Notes: generated from the letters alone by a model not told the origin. A stretch of DNA of 34,431 nt from Cellvibrionales bacterium UBA5860 (GCA_002431545.1 DJFY01000104.1:1-34431); one strand, 5' to 3'. Shown: positions 1 to 9,234, counted from the stretch's first letter. Numbers and translations are program-made.

Positions 1-303
1 ACGCAGGGCAGCACCTTCGAGGCCGTCAAAATTGACCGAATAGACGAGCGCCCTGCCGGCGTACTCGTGGGCGAATTCATTGAGTTCGGGAATCTCTATG
101 CGGCATGGCCGACACCACTCGGCCCAGTAGTTAATCAGCACCACGCTTCCCGCCATATCGGAGAAACGAATCTCACCACCGTCGAGCAGATCGTAGGCCG
201 GCTCGTGCGGAGCACAGGCCGCTATCACCGCGAACACGAAGAGCAAGCACGGAACTCTAGGCCGCAGCATCAGCCTGTCGTGCCCGGGTGGGTTTGGTCT
301 CAT
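1..303 (-). CDS. TlpA-like thioredoxin-fold lipoprotein (partial, C-terminus outside window)
   Basis: Predicted periplasmic thiol-disulfide protein of the TlpA/ResA type, anchored as a lipoprotein. The visible 101 residues have a basic N-terminus, a hydrophobic stretch and a lipobox I-A-A-C with the lipidated Cys at about residue 30. The redox motif WCRPC follows at about 63-67 after the typical NYWAEW strand. The gene runs off the left edge, so the second half of the thioredoxin fold is not seen. I chose the ATG at 303 because AGGAG lies 7 nt upstream; an in-frame ATG at 270 has no good ribosome binding site. It overlaps the end of yihY, so the two are probably co-transcribed and translationally coupled. 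The partner is unknown: it could be a general thiol reductase or a cytochrome c maturation helper. Confidence 0.85.
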   Translation of the reverse strand, partial: MRPNPPGHDRLMLRPRVPCLLFVFAVIAACAPHEPAYDLLDGGEIRFSDMAGSVVLINYWAEWCRPCRIEIPELNEFAHEYAGRALVYSVNFDGLEGAALR

Positions 304-1540
304 CAAACAACTCCTGCAAAGTGATTTCGAAAACGGCGCGGGCATCCTGACCGGATTGAGCCACCATATTGCTTAGTCGGGCGTACCAGGGATAAGTTTC
401 GGGTCCCACCGGCGCCCTATCGGGGCATTCATCGGCAAAATTGGCGCCGAGCAGGCCGATCAGCTCCCATACCGTGAGTTTTGCCGGATCGCGCGCAAAC
501 ACATAATCATTCTGTCCCGCGGCTACCAGTACCCTTTGCGCCAGCAATGGCGCCCGCAGTCTGCGCCACTGTTCCTCGGGTATTCCCAGACTGACCGCGT
601 CCCGGTCGCTGATCACCTCACCCAACGCTTGCCGGCGCAGGCATTCGCAACATACCACCAGCAACGCAGTCAGGTCGTTCATGCTGTGCCGTTTGCGGGT
701 GATGGCATAGGTTTCCAGCGTGCGCACCAGCTCGGCACCACCGAGCACAATCATCCAGCAAAGATATATCCAGAGCAGGAACAGGGGTACAATGGCGAAA
801 GCTCCGTAAACCGTGTGGAAACTGGAATTCGCCACAATCAGGCCAAACGCGCCTTTCGCCACCTGAAATAACACGGTCGTCACCAAACCACCGACCACCG
901 CGTGCCGGAACAGAACCCGGCAATTGGGCATGGCGATAAATAGCAGGGTAAAACCCGCCCAGGTCAACAGCCACGGCAGATACTGCAGCAGCAGGGCCGT
1001 GATGCCGAGCATGTCGATCTCATCGACTATCAGCTGGAACGACAGCAGGTAGGTGTGCATCATCAGACCTGCACCCACCAGAAGGGGACCAAAACTCAAC
1101 ACACCCCAGTAAAGTAAAAAGCTGGCCAGCCCGCGGCGCCCACCCACCGTGCCCCAGATACGATTGAAGGTCTTCTCGATGTTGGTCAACATCAGGTAAG
1201 AGGTAACGATGAGGATAAAAGCGCCAACACCACTGAGGGTGCGCGCCTGGGTGGAAAATTCACGCAGATAGGCCTGGACTTCCTGACCGCTTTCGGGGAT
1301 CAGATTCTCGAAAACCAGACGCTCCACCTGTTCACCGAGGCCCTGGAATGCCGGGATAATCGAAAACATCGCATAGACCAACGTCATCAGAGGCACTACC
1401 GCGAACAAACTGGTATATGTCAGTGCCGCCGCACTTTCCCGGCAACCGTCTTCGTTGTAGCGACGCAGCAGACAATGAAAAAAATCCAGCACCGTGGCGC
1501 CACTGTGTTTTAACACGTTGGCAATTAATAAGGTTTTCAT
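257..1540 (-). CDS. yihY: YihY/BrkB family inner-membrane protein
   Basis: Membrane protein of the YihY family, once annotated as ribonuclease BN; that activity belongs to a different gene, and the true function is unknown. The first 300 or so residues hold about six hydrophobic segments. The family signature near the N-terminus is visible (CRESAAALTYTSLFAVVPL region, residues about 33-51). At 427 residues it is longer than the E. coli protein (about 290): a soluble tail of roughly 130 residues follows the last membrane segment, an arrangement also known from pseudomonad homologues. The gene diverges from yfgD. The downstream thioredoxin lipoprotein gene overlaps its 3' end, which suggests one transcript. 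Confidence 0.9.
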   Translation of the reverse strand: MKTLLIANVLKHSGATVLDFFHCLLRRYNEDGCRESAAALTYTSLFAVVPLMTLVYAMFSIIPAFQGLGEQVERLVFENLIPESGQEVQAYLREFSTQARTLSGVGAFILIVTSYLMLTNIEKTFNRIWGTVGGRRGLASFLLYWGVLSFGPLLVGAGLMMHTYLLSFQLIVDEIDMLGITALLLQYLPWLLTWAGFTLLFIAMPNCRVLFRHAVVGGLVTTVLFQVAKGAFGLIVANSSFHTVYGAFAIVPLFLLWIYLCWMIVLGGAELVRTLETYAITRKRHSMNDLTALLVVCCECLRRQALGEVISDRDAVSLGIPEEQWRRLRAPLLAQRVLVAAGQNDYVFARDPAKLTVWELIGLLGANFADECPDRAPVGPETYPWYARLSNMVAQSGQDARAVFEITLQELFDETKPTRARQADAAA

Positions 1541-1657
1541 GGCCGCCCTGTTCCGTTCCCGGTGGCTGTTTTCTCCGACCCGCGCGATCTAGCCCTGCCG
1601 TGGGCCAGGCATTACAATGCTGGCTTTCCAACATACTTATTTATATTACAGGAAATC

Positions 1658-2002
1658 ATGGTCACGATTTTTCACAATCCCCGTTGCTCCAAATCCCGAC
1701 AGACCCTGCAGTTGTTAAAGGATCGGGGCATTGAACCGGAAATCGTGCTCTATCTCGAGTCTCCCCCGGACAAAACGACGCTGATGGACCTGCTAAAAAA
1801 ACTCGACATGGACCCGCGCGCTCTGCTGCGCAAGGGCGAGGCCGCCTACAAGGAAAACAATCTGCGCGATACCGGCCTCAGCGATGACGAAATTATTGAA
1901 TGCATGCTGGCCCATCCCAAGCTCATTGAACGGCCCATCGTCGTCAACGGCAGTCGCGCTGCCCTGGGACGACCACCGGAAGCAGTACTCGACATCCTTT
2001 GA
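1658..2002 (+). CDS. yfgD: YfgD/ArsC-family thiol reductase (arsenate reductase-like)
   Basis: A 114-residue thioredoxin-fold protein of the glutaredoxin-dependent ArsC family. The N-terminal motif NPRCSKSR (residues 7-14) carries the single reactive Cys at residue 10 and matches the YfgD subgroup better than plasmid ArsC (NPACGTSR). The C-terminal IERPIVV segment, with the Arg that binds oxyanion in ArsC, is present. I took the ATG at 1658 because AGGAA precedes it by a few bases and the family motif starts immediately. A longer frame reaching back to 1562 has no support. In E. coli yfgD lies next to hda, and here hda is in the same block, so the context fits the chromosomal housekeeping version. 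Real arsenate reduction is not shown by sequence. Confidence 0.88.
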   Translation: MVTIFHNPRCSKSRQTLQLLKDRGIEPEIVLYLESPPDKTTLMDLLKKLDMDPRALLRKGEAAYKENNLRDTGLSDDEIIECMLAHPKLIERPIVVNGSRAALGRPPEAVLDIL

Positions 2003-2095
2003 TTACTGCCCTACCCGAAACAGCACCGCTGACGGTGGTGCCCAGCCCGCTTCGGTATTCGGTCATGGTGCCATTAACCGCCAGTTTCACGCGCG

Positions 2096-2464
2096 ATGTT
2101 TTCGTCGCTCCCCGCTGACCTGCCCGGAGCGCGGGCACGCGCTGCGCGCGGCACCTGGGTCAGCCTGGGGCTGCTCGTTTTGTGCCTGCTGCTCGACGCT
2201 TTCGTCAGTCGAGGCCCTGTCGTCCTGACTCTGTTAGCGCTGTTACCCCTGATTATGTTTTTGCCGGGCCTGTACCAAAAAAATCACCGCAGCCTCGCTT
2301 ATCTGTGTTTTGTCTGTCTGCTTTACTTTACGGTGATCGTGACTAATGTTTTCGCCGGGGACCGCACCTTTTTCGACTTCGCTGCCCTGGCCGCAGTGAG
2401 TTCCCTGTTTATATGGGCAATGCTGTACAGTCGGTGGTTGCGCGCTGAAACATCGGAGAATTAG
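2096..2464 (+). CDS. DUF2069 small integral membrane protein
   Basis: A 122-residue protein with about four hydrophobic segments and the typical DUF2069 landmark of a FLPGL turn followed by an LCF...LLYF helix (residues about 55-80). The function of the family is unknown. In many gammaproteobacteria it sits beside an arsC/yfgD gene and wrbA; here wrbA is missing, and only 93 bases without a recognisable gene separate it from yfgD. The ATG at 2096 is the first start after an in-frame stop at 2075-2077, but no strong ribosome binding site precedes it. It probably belongs to the same transcript as yfgD and sppA, since sppA begins 15 bases after its stop. Confidence 0.75.
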   Translation: MFSSLPADLPGARARAARGTWVSLGLLVLCLLLDAFVSRGPVVLTLLALLPLIMFLPGLYQKNHRSLAYLCFVCLLYFTVIVTNVFAGDRTFFDFAALAAVSSLFIWAMLYSRWLRAETSEN

Positions 2465-2478
2465 CTTCAGGAGAACAC

Positions 2479-4338
2479 ATGATGGCCAAGGATAAACCAG
2501 GTTTAATCAGAAGAGTTTTCGGTTGGCTCAGCGCCCTGGGCCGTCTGGTCCGTTCGCTATTCAATATTCTCTTCCTGGTTGTTTTCGTCGTCATGTTAAT
2601 CGTGCTCTTTGGCGGCACTGTAAAACCCCTGCCGGAACGGGCCTTTCTGCGCGTTGCGCCCTCCGGACAGCTTGTTGAGCAACTGACCTACACCAATCCT
2701 CTGGCGCAGATCATGCAGCAACGCTCGGCGGCACCGCCCGAAACACTGCTGTCTGACCTGGTCGAGGCCATTGACCATGCCGCCGGGGACCCACGCATTA
2801 CGGGGCTTTCTCTGGAACTCGATTACTTCCTGGGCGGAGGCATCACCAAGGCAAACGAACTGGCCGCGGCTTTAAACCGTTTCAAGGCGGCAAAAAAATC
2901 AGTTATCGCCAGCGGCAGCAACCTGACCCAGGAGCAGTATTATCTCGCGAGCTTTGCCGACGAAATCCATCTCAACCCCATGGGCGCAGTCGCATTGACC
3001 GGTTACGGCGCCTACCAGCCCTACTTCAAAGACGCTCTAGACAAACTCAAAGTCAACTTTCACGTCTTTAAAGTAGGGGAGTTCAAGGACGCCGTCGAAC
3101 CGTTTACCCGCAATTCCATGTCGCAAGCTTCACGCATGCAAACCTCGCTCTGGCTGACTGCGCTATGGCAATCCTATCGCCGAAACGTTGAGCACAATCG
3201 TGGTCTCACACCTAAATCCATCGACCAATTCATTTCAGACATGCCGGACAATCTGGCGCAAGCTCAGGGTGATACAGCAAAACTGGCTATGGCGCATGAC
3301 CTGGTGGACCATATCAGCACGCGCGCTGAACTCATGACCCGGTTACAAAAGCTGGCAGGTACCGATCCCGAAGACGAACACAATTATCAAAACATCGACT
3401 ATCGGGAATACCTGTTCCACAAACACCTGAGAGAGGAACGACGTGCCGACACAGATAAAGTCGGTCTTATTGTCGCCCGCGGCGCTATCCACGACGGCGA
3501 ACAAGTCGAAGGCGACATCGGCGGCCAAACACTGGCAAAAATTATACGCAAGGCCGGCGATGACGATGAAATCAAGGCCCTGGTGCTGCGCGTAGACAGC
3601 CCGGGCGGCAGCGCCTTTGCCTCCGAGGTGATTCGCGGTGAAATCGCCCGTGTTCAGGCGGCTGGTAAACCCGTGGTAGTTTCCATGAGTTCGGTGGCCG
3701 CGTCTGGCGGCTACTGGATTGCGGCAAATGCAGATCAAATCTGGGCGGCGCCGACCACGCTGACCGGCTCGATCGGCGTGTTTGGTCTGGTCCCCACATT
3801 TGAAAAGTCACTCGATGCCCTTGGCATCACCACCGATGGCATCGGCACCTCACCACTGGCTGGCATCTACCGGCTCGACCGCCCCATGAGTGCGGAAGCC
3901 GAACGCATCATTCAGCTTAACGTCGAACACATCTATCGAAAGTTTCTGCAGCTGGTTTCGCAGGCGCGGGAACTACCCGTCGCCGAACTGGACGCCATCG
4001 CTCAGGGGCGGGTATTTACCGGGACCAAGGCAAAAAGTCACGGGCTGGTGGACAATATCGGTTTACTCAAAGACGCCCTCGACGCCGCCGCGGGGCTTGC
4101 TGGACTCGAACAATACGACACCAAAGAGGTCGGCCGCGACCTTAATTTCCAGGAACGGCTGGCGAGGCAACTGGTATATTTCACCGGCCTTAGCCCGATA
4201 CTGCGCCGGGACGCCGCTAGCGGTGACGACGGCGGGCTGATGCAACGCACACTGCGCTGGCTCGAGGACACGCCTCTGGTTCGCCGCAACGACCCGGCCA
4301 ATATCTACCTGGAGTGCCTGGAGTGTCGCTGGTATTAA
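2479..4338 (+). CDS. sppA: Signal peptide peptidase SppA, 67-kDa type
   Basis: Inner-membrane serine protease with a Ser/Lys dyad that degrades cleaved signal peptides. At 619 residues it matches the duplicated long form (E. coli 618). One N-terminal membrane anchor (about residues 25-46) is followed by two ClpP-like S49 domains. The general-base Lys is K203 in the EFKDAVEPF segment of the N-terminal half. The nucleophile is S409 in the VAASGGYW motif of the C-terminal half, the same position as in E. coli. The RVDSPGGS segment (about 371-378) is also typical. Two adjacent ATGs (2479, 2482) follow a CAGGAG site. It converges on hda with a 49-base gap. Confidence 0.96.
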   Translation: MMAKDKPGLIRRVFGWLSALGRLVRSLFNILFLVVFVVMLIVLFGGTVKPLPERAFLRVAPSGQLVEQLTYTNPLAQIMQQRSAAPPETLLSDLVEAIDHAAGDPRITGLSLELDYFLGGGITKANELAAALNRFKAAKKSVIASGSNLTQEQYYLASFADEIHLNPMGAVALTGYGAYQPYFKDALDKLKVNFHVFKVGEFKDAVEPFTRNSMSQASRMQTSLWLTALWQSYRRNVEHNRGLTPKSIDQFISDMPDNLAQAQGDTAKLAMAHDLVDHISTRAELMTRLQKLAGTDPEDEHNYQNIDYREYLFHKHLREERRADTDKVGLIVARGAIHDGEQVEGDIGGQTLAKIIRKAGDDDEIKALVLRVDSPGGSAFASEVIRGEIARVQAAGKPVVVSMSSVAASGGYWIAANADQIWAAPTTLTGSIGVFGLVPTFEKSLDALGITTDGIGTSPLAGIYRLDRPMSAEAERIIQLNVEHIYRKFLQLVSQARELPVAELDAIAQGRVFTGTKAKSHGLVDNIGLLKDALDAAAGLAGLEQYDTKEVGRDLNFQERLARQLVYFTGLSPILRRDAASGDDGGLMQRTLRWLEDTPLVRRNDPANIYLECLECRWY

Positions 4339-4362
4339 ACCGGCCCTCAGGCAATACCGGTT
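4338..4362. terminator. Weak hairpin between convergent sppA and hda
   Basis: AACCGG (4338-4343) can pair with CCGGTT (4357-4362) across a 13-base loop, right at the sppA stop. No T-run follows on either strand, so this is at best a weak or factor-assisted terminator. It is the only dyad I see in the 49-base convergent gap. Confidence 0.3.
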
Positions 4363-4387
4363 GTTGCGCCCGGACCAGGCAAAACTG

Positions 4388-5092
4388 TCACCAGCGAAAA
4401 ATCTCCTTGATAAAGGGAATCGTCAGGCGGCGTTGAAAACGCAGGGTCTGGCGGTCGAGGTTGGCCAGGCGCTCAATCAGATATGTCAGCTCCCGTGACG
4501 AGCGGTTGAGCATGAAGCGGGCGGTTTTGTCGCTCAGCACCATACCCAGCCGCTCGGCTCGAAATTGCAGAATCCTTGCCTTGTCCGCATCACTATATGG
4601 CGGCAGTTGAAACACGGTCATCGCGCTCAGGCGCGAGCGCAAATCCGCCAGACTCAGGGACAACTGTGCCGGCGGCACCCGTGCCGAAACCACCAGGCGG
4701 ATACCCCTTTGATGACAACGGTTGTAAAGGCCAAACAGCGCCAATTGCCAGGCCTCGGTATTGACCACATCGTCGATGTCGTCGAGACAGATCACATCGA
4801 GTTGATCGAGATCGGCAAGCACTTCCGGCGCGGCTTCATCTCGCAGTTGCGACAGCGGCAAGTAAAGACTGCGCTGACCGCTGTCGTGCGCCTGGTTGCA
4901 GACTGCCTGCAGCAGGTGACTGCGGCCACTGCCAGCAAGGCCCCACAGGTAGAGCAGTTCTTCCCGCATCGCCGCCGGTTCACTTTGCAGGTCTTTAACC
5001 AGGGCCGATCGGACGCCGTCCCCGCTGAGATAGAAGTTAGCAAAACTGTTATCGAGCTGCCGGCGCACGCCCAGCTCGAGTTGTTCGTTCAA
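4388..5092 (-). CDS. hda: DnaA regulatory inactivator Hda
   Basis: AAA+ protein that, bound to the loaded DNA sliding clamp, stimulates ATP hydrolysis by DnaA and so prevents re-initiation. The 234-residue protein (E. coli 233) starts with a clamp-binding motif QLELGV at residues 4-9. A Walker A segment GLAGSGRSH (about 51-59) follows the LYLW strand and a Walker B segment ICLDDID lies near 101-107. A DnaA-like helical lid makes up the C-terminus. The start codon overlaps the stop of the DUF2066 gene by 4 bases (ATGA), with GGGAG inside the upstream gene, so translation is likely coupled. The order DUF2066–hda opposite purM is the pseudomonad arrangement. Confidence 0.94.
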   Translation of the reverse strand: MNEQLELGVRRQLDNSFANFYLSGDGVRSALVKDLQSEPAAMREELLYLWGLAGSGRSHLLQAVCNQAHDSGQRSLYLPLSQLRDEAAPEVLADLDQLDVICLDDIDDVVNTEAWQLALFGLYNRCHQRGIRLVVSARVPPAQLSLSLADLRSRLSAMTVFQLPPYSDADKARILQFRAERLGMVLSDKTARFMLNRSSRELTYLIERLANLDRQTLRFQRRLTIPFIKEIFRW

Positions 5093-6153
5093 TCGCCACT
5101 CCCGCCGTGCCAGCGGTAAGCTATGCCCGTCGACTGCTCACCTCCGACGCTGACCACTCGCGTCAGCCGCGGTTGGCCGGCGAGCACTTCCGCCAACCGC
5201 TCCGCTTTACCCTCGACCGTGACCTCCAGCAGCAAACGATCGCGATCGACCTCCAGGATCTGTGTACCCGTTACGATTTCCAGGGTACTCAAAAGCGCGA
5301 GCAGCCCGGAAAGATCGGCATAGTTGTTGACGTTATCGACCACCAGTCGCAGTGATTCGCCCAACTGGCCGGCGCGAAAAGTCATGGGGCGGGCCAGTTC
5401 GTCCACTGCCGCATCAACCGCAGCGCTTATCCACTGCTCTAGGTCGTCCTGCTGCAAATCATCCGCGGCCTGCCGTTGCCCAGCCAATGCCCAGCGCCCC
5501 GATACGGGTCCGTGTCCCTCGTCAAACTGCAGCACCAGCCAGTGATCAACGCCGTAGCGCCGCGAAGCCATTTTCAGGCTAACCTGATCCTGCGCCCAGA
5601 CCTGAGGGGGGTTGAGCGCCATGGCGTCGGTAAGATCGTAGAGCGGCATTTGATAGGGTACACCACGAAGTTCGAGAGCCTCACGCGCCAGCACCGCGGG
5701 CGCTTCGTCTTCCTCGACAAAGCGCGGTCCGGCCGCGTCACCGGTAACCAGCCATAACAATACCACCGGGCGATCGGCGGGCCAGACCGGCAGAAACAAT
5801 TCGCGCAGCAGCGTCTCGATCGGTGCCGGAGAGAAACGCGCCTCCAGGAAAAGCGGCGCGGTGGTGCCACTTTCGCTGCCGATATTCTCGCTGCTGGTAT
5901 AACTGTATTGGCGCAGATAGTCCGCGGCATTACCGAGGGCCGCAGTTAGCCCCGGATCACTTAGAGCTTGCCGCGAACCGGTCAGCTTCACCAGTACCCG
6001 TGCCAGACCCTGCCGAATGGCCGACAACCGTGCTGCCTCGCTGCGATCGCTGACGGGCACGCGCGCCGAATACAGCTCTGCCACGACTCGCGCCTGCGCC
6101 GAAGCGGAGACAACAGTAAGTACCAGGATAAGGATAAATAGTGGTCGGATCAC
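5089..6153 (-). CDS. DUF2066 exported protein
   Basis: A 354-residue protein with a clear Sec signal peptide (about 21 residues, ending in an SASAQA-like cleavage region). A DUF2066 domain follows, recognisable by the AARLSAIRQGLARVLVKLTG-type segment at about residues 42-61. No catalytic motif is visible and the family function is unknown; the signal places it in the periplasm. It is the first gene of a two-gene minus-strand operon with hda, overlapping it by 4 bases. It diverges from purM over about 130 bases. The conserved pairing of an envelope protein with a replication regulator is seen in other gammaproteobacteria but unexplained. Confidence 0.85.
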   Translation of the reverse strand: MIRPLFILILVLTVVSASAQARVVAELYSARVPVSDRSEAARLSAIRQGLARVLVKLTGSRQALSDPGLTAALGNAADYLRQYSYTSSENIGSESGTTAPLFLEARFSPAPIETLLRELFLPVWPADRPVVLLWLVTGDAAGPRFVEEDEAPAVLAREALELRGVPYQMPLYDLTDAMALNPPQVWAQDQVSLKMASRRYGVDHWLVLQFDEGHGPVSGRWALAGQRQAADDLQQDDLEQWISAAVDAAVDELARPMTFRAGQLGESLRLVVDNVNNYADLSGLLALLSTLEIVTGTQILEVDRDRLLLEVTVEGKAERLAEVLAGQPRLTRVVSVGGEQSTGIAYRWHGGSGD

Positions 6154-6286
6154 GACAGTACGCTCAATAAATTACGTGGCAAATTGTACCAGCACTTGCA
6201 CCGGCACCACGGTTCCGACCTGCTTTTTTCCTTCCGGCGCGCTAAAATGCGCGCCTTCCAGTGTCACGACGACCGGCCCGAATTCA

Positions 6287-7351
6287 ATGAGTGATCCCAA
6301 AGCCCCCTCCCTCACCTACAAAGATGCCGGCGTCGATATCGAAGCGGGCAACACACTTGTCGAAAACATCAAATCGATGGTGCAGAGAACTACACGCCCG
6401 GAAGTACTCGGTGGACTCGGCGGATTCGGGGCCTTGTGCCGCATTCCAGCGGGCTATCGACAGCCTGTACTGGTTTCCGGCACCGACGGGGTGGGCACCA
6501 AGTTGCGCCTGGCCATCGATCTGGGACGCCACGACGGTGTCGGTATCGATCTCGTCGCCATGTGCGTCAACGATCTGGTGGTCTGCGGTGCTGAACCTCT
6601 GTTTTTTCTCGACTACTACGCCACCGGGCAACTGAACATAGAGGTCGCCACCAGTGTGGTCGCTGGTATCGCCGCGGGCTGCGAGCAGGCCGGCTGTGCA
6701 CTCGTGGGCGGCGAGACCGCCGAAATGCCCGGCATGTACGACGCCAACGACTACGATCTCGCCGGTTTTTGCGTCGGGGTGGTCGAGGAAGAACACATTA
6801 TCGATGGCGGCAAGGTAGCGGCGGGCGATGTATTGATCGGCTTCGCCTCGTCCGGCGCTCATTCGAACGGTTTCTCACTCATTCGCAAGATTATCGCCAC
6901 GACCGGTGACGACTTGATAACCACAACCGTCGACGGCCTCTCGCTGGCCGACGCACTGATGCAACCGACGCGTATTTATGTGCGTAGCGTTCGCCAACTG
7001 GCGGAAACTGTGCCGGTACACGCCATTGCCCATATTACCGGCGGCGGCTTGATCGAGAACCTGCCCCGCGTGCTGCCTGCCAACTGCCGCGCTGTCGTCG
7101 ATTGTTCCACCTGGCAACAGCCGGCGCTTTTTACCTGGCTGCAGGAAGGCGGCAACCTTAGCGCAACGGAAATGTATCGCACGTTTAACTGCGGCATCGG
7201 TCTGGTCATATGCGTCCCGGCGCCAGCCGCGAGTCAGGCACTGGCGTTGGCAACCGAAGCCGGGGAACGAGCCGCTGTCATTGGACGTATCGAAGCTGCA
7301 ACGCCCGACCAGGATCGCGTTGTTCTGCACGGACTAACAGCCGGCAGCTAA
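6287..7351 (+). CDS. purM: Phosphoribosylformylglycinamidine cyclo-ligase (AIR synthetase)
   Basis: Cytosolic enzyme of de novo purine synthesis that closes the imidazole ring: FGAM + ATP gives AIR. The 354 residues are close to E. coli PurM (345). The PurM/SelD-type ATP-binding signature GTDGVGTKL is at about 65-73, followed by the VNDLVVCGAEPLFF stretch and GGETAEMPGMY further on. The C-terminal half keeps the SSGAHSNGFSLIR and HITGGGL segments. I set the start at ATG 6287, which gives the usual N-terminus; the open frame continues upstream to 6017 across the divergent gene and is not credible. purN, which normally follows purM, is absent here. Confidence 0.96.
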   Translation: MSDPKAPSLTYKDAGVDIEAGNTLVENIKSMVQRTTRPEVLGGLGGFGALCRIPAGYRQPVLVSGTDGVGTKLRLAIDLGRHDGVGIDLVAMCVNDLVVCGAEPLFFLDYYATGQLNIEVATSVVAGIAAGCEQAGCALVGGETAEMPGMYDANDYDLAGFCVGVVEEEHIIDGGKVAAGDVLIGFASSGAHSNGFSLIRKIIATTGDDLITTTVDGLSLADALMQPTRIYVRSVRQLAETVPVHAIAHITGGGLIENLPRVLPANCRAVVDCSTWQQPALFTWLQEGGNLSATEMYRTFNCGIGLVICVPAPAASQALALATEAGERAAVIGRIEAATPDQDRVVLHGLTAGS

Positions 7352-7489
7352 GGTGCAGATAACCAATTACCAGCCTGACGGCACCCAACACTGGGCCCAC
7401 CACCGGCAGATGAGTGCGCAGCTCAATATGACAGGCAGCACGGGCGGCAAAATTGAACAAGACCGCCTGTCGCCACTCTAAGCCCTGTA

Positions 7490-8272
7490 ATGCAAGTTGA
7501 TCCCTTAACCAGTCCATTGACCGTTTGCGCGAACCGGCTGACGCTGGCTGTTCTGGTCGGCATAGCCTTCTGCACACTACCGCTGTCCTCGCACGCCGGA
7601 ACGAGGGAGGACAACACCGGATGGACGCCCCGCCCGTATCAGGCAACCTATACTGCCGAGTACAACGGTATGTCTGTCGTCGCCGAGAGGTCGCTGACGG
7701 TAGACAATAGCGCTTATCGAATCGCCTCCTCGGTGAAGGGTTTGCTGGGCGGGATGACCGAGACGGAAGACTTTCACCTGGATGATAGCAACCGAATACG
7801 CAGCGATCGCTATACTGCGGAAAAGTCGTTCTTCGGCGCCAAACGCCGCGAGCAACAGGATATCGACCACTCGACAGGCATCGGCGTGTACCAGTCAAAA
7901 AAGAAACACCGGGAAGTCAGCGTCGCGCCCGACGATCTGGGTCCAGTGACTTACCAGTTGCAACTGCGTCGGCATTTGCAATACCAGGCCTTGCCGGTAG
8001 AACTACAGGTGCTGCGCCGCGGGCGGGTCAAGACCTACCGCTTTGAGCTGCTCGGCGAAGAGTCTATCGACACCGGGCTCGGCCGCGTCGACACCGTAAA
8101 GGTTCAGCGTGTCAGAGAGAACAGTGATCGCCATACTGTGTTCTGGCTGGCACCCGAATGGGATTACCTTATCGTTAAACTGGCACAACGGGAAGACGAC
8201 GGCGAAGCCTATGAAATGGTTCTGGAATCGGCCGCCATTGAGGGCCGAGACCTTGTCCCGCCTTCCCGGTAA
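7490..8272 (+). CDS. DUF3108 exported protein
   Basis: A 260-residue predicted periplasmic or outer-membrane-associated protein. A hydrophobic stretch near residues 18-35 ends in a SSHA-like signal peptidase site. The mature part is rich in beta strands and matches the DUF3108 pattern (PYQATYTAEYNGM start, SSVKGLLGGM, TYQLQLRRHL, LGEE..DTGLGRVDTVKV). Function is unknown; the fold is thought to be beta-barrel or lipocalin-like in related families, which is inference. In pseudomonads a DUF3108 gene lies just after purM–purN; here it follows purM directly after 138 bases. The start ATG at 7490 lacks a strong ribosome binding site, so the N-terminus is less certain than the rest. Confidence 0.8.
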   Translation: MQVDPLTSPLTVCANRLTLAVLVGIAFCTLPLSSHAGTREDNTGWTPRPYQATYTAEYNGMSVVAERSLTVDNSAYRIASSVKGLLGGMTETEDFHLDDSNRIRSDRYTAEKSFFGAKRREQQDIDHSTGIGVYQSKKKHREVSVAPDDLGPVTYQLQLRRHLQYQALPVELQVLRRGRVKTYRFELLGEESIDTGLGRVDTVKVQRVRENSDRHTVFWLAPEWDYLIVKLAQREDDGEAYEMVLESAAIEGRDLVPPSR

Positions 8273-8316
8273 AAGGACTATAACCCGGCGTAACAATCGT
8301 GGGAGGCGCGAGCCCT

Positions 8317-9234
8317 ATGTCTGACGAAAACCTGGTGTCCAGCGAAGACCGGATCACACCGGCAAACCCCGTATCAAAGTTTTCGCGCTGGCTGGCGGCA
8401 GTGATTCTCTTACTCCTGCTCGGCGGGCTCGCCTATTATTTTTACGTTGTTGGTCCCGACTGGCGGGCCGGAGATCAGGCCCGCGAGTTCGATGAAATCG
8501 CCACCCGGGGCCTGGTACAGCCAGAGGATCTTTCGCCTGCACCAGCGGCGGAGAGCGGCTCCCCGATTCCCGAGCGGGCACCTGCGGAGCCGAGCCGCCC
8601 TGCACTGCCGGACCTCGAAGCTGCCGATGAATTCATCAGACAAAACAGCGAGCAATTCGATCTACCGAAACCAATTGCCAAATGGCACGCCGGAGAGCAT
8701 CTGTTGCCCCGGGGCGTGACGTTTATCGATGGCCTGGCCCGCGGAGCGATACTGCGCAAAATCACGCCACTCGACAAAACGCCCGAGCTGCGCCCGACGG
8801 GCAAATTCAAGGTGAGGCAGGAAGCCGGCGACATGTTGCTGGACACGGCAAACTTCCAGCGCTATCGGGGTTTCGTCGACACGCTGACCGCTATCGACAC
8901 CGGACATCTCGCCGAGCTGTTTCACTGGCTGCGACCGCTACTGGAACAGGCCTACACTCAGCTGGGCCAACCCAAAGACCAGTTTGGCAACCGCGTTACG
9001 AAGGCTATCGATATGCTGTTGGCGACACCAGAGGCGGATTACCCTCTGAAACTCAAACGCGACACGGTGTACTACCAATATGCGGATCCACAACTGGAAG
9101 CACTACCGCCGGTGCAGAAGCAATTACTGCGCATGGGGCCGAAAAATACCGCAACCATCAAAGCCTGGTTGCGCGCCCTGCGTGCTGCCCTAATAGGCGC
9201 AGAAGACGACGAAGCCGGTACAGAGGCTGACTGA
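8317..9234 (+). CDS. DUF3014 membrane-anchored protein
   Basis: A 305-residue protein with one N-terminal transmembrane helix (about residues 29-47). A Pro/Ala/Glu-rich linker (about 70-95) follows, then a soluble domain of about 190 residues that resembles DUF3014 (FIRQNSEQF near its start, TGKFKV, FVDTLTAIDTG, RHL-type helices). Predicted topology is inner-membrane anchored with the domain in the periplasm. I chose ATG 8317 because GGGAGG at 8301-8306 precedes it; a GTG at 8299 is possible in frame but would place the Shine-Dalgarno inside the gene. It follows the DUF3108 gene by 44 bases and is probably in the same transcript. Function unknown. Confidence 0.78.
   Translation: MSDENLVSSEDRITPANPVSKFSRWLAAVILLLLLGGLAYYFYVVGPDWRAGDQAREFDEIATRGLVQPEDLSPAPAAESGSPIPERAPAEPSRPALPDLEAADEFIRQNSEQFDLPKPIAKWHAGEHLLPRGVTFIDGLARGAILRKITPLDKTPELRPTGKFKVRQEAGDMLLDTANFQRYRGFVDTLTAIDTGHLAELFHWLRPLLEQAYTQLGQPKDQFGNRVTKAIDMLLATPEADYPLKLKRDTVYYQYADPQLEALPPVQKQLLRMGPKNTATIKAWLRALRAALIGAEDDEAGTEAD

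Noticed and set aside
6154..6286. Promoter or PurR box for purM
   Set aside because: TAAAAT and TACAAT hexamers occur, but none has a partner -35 at proper spacing, and I see no PurR-like palindrome.
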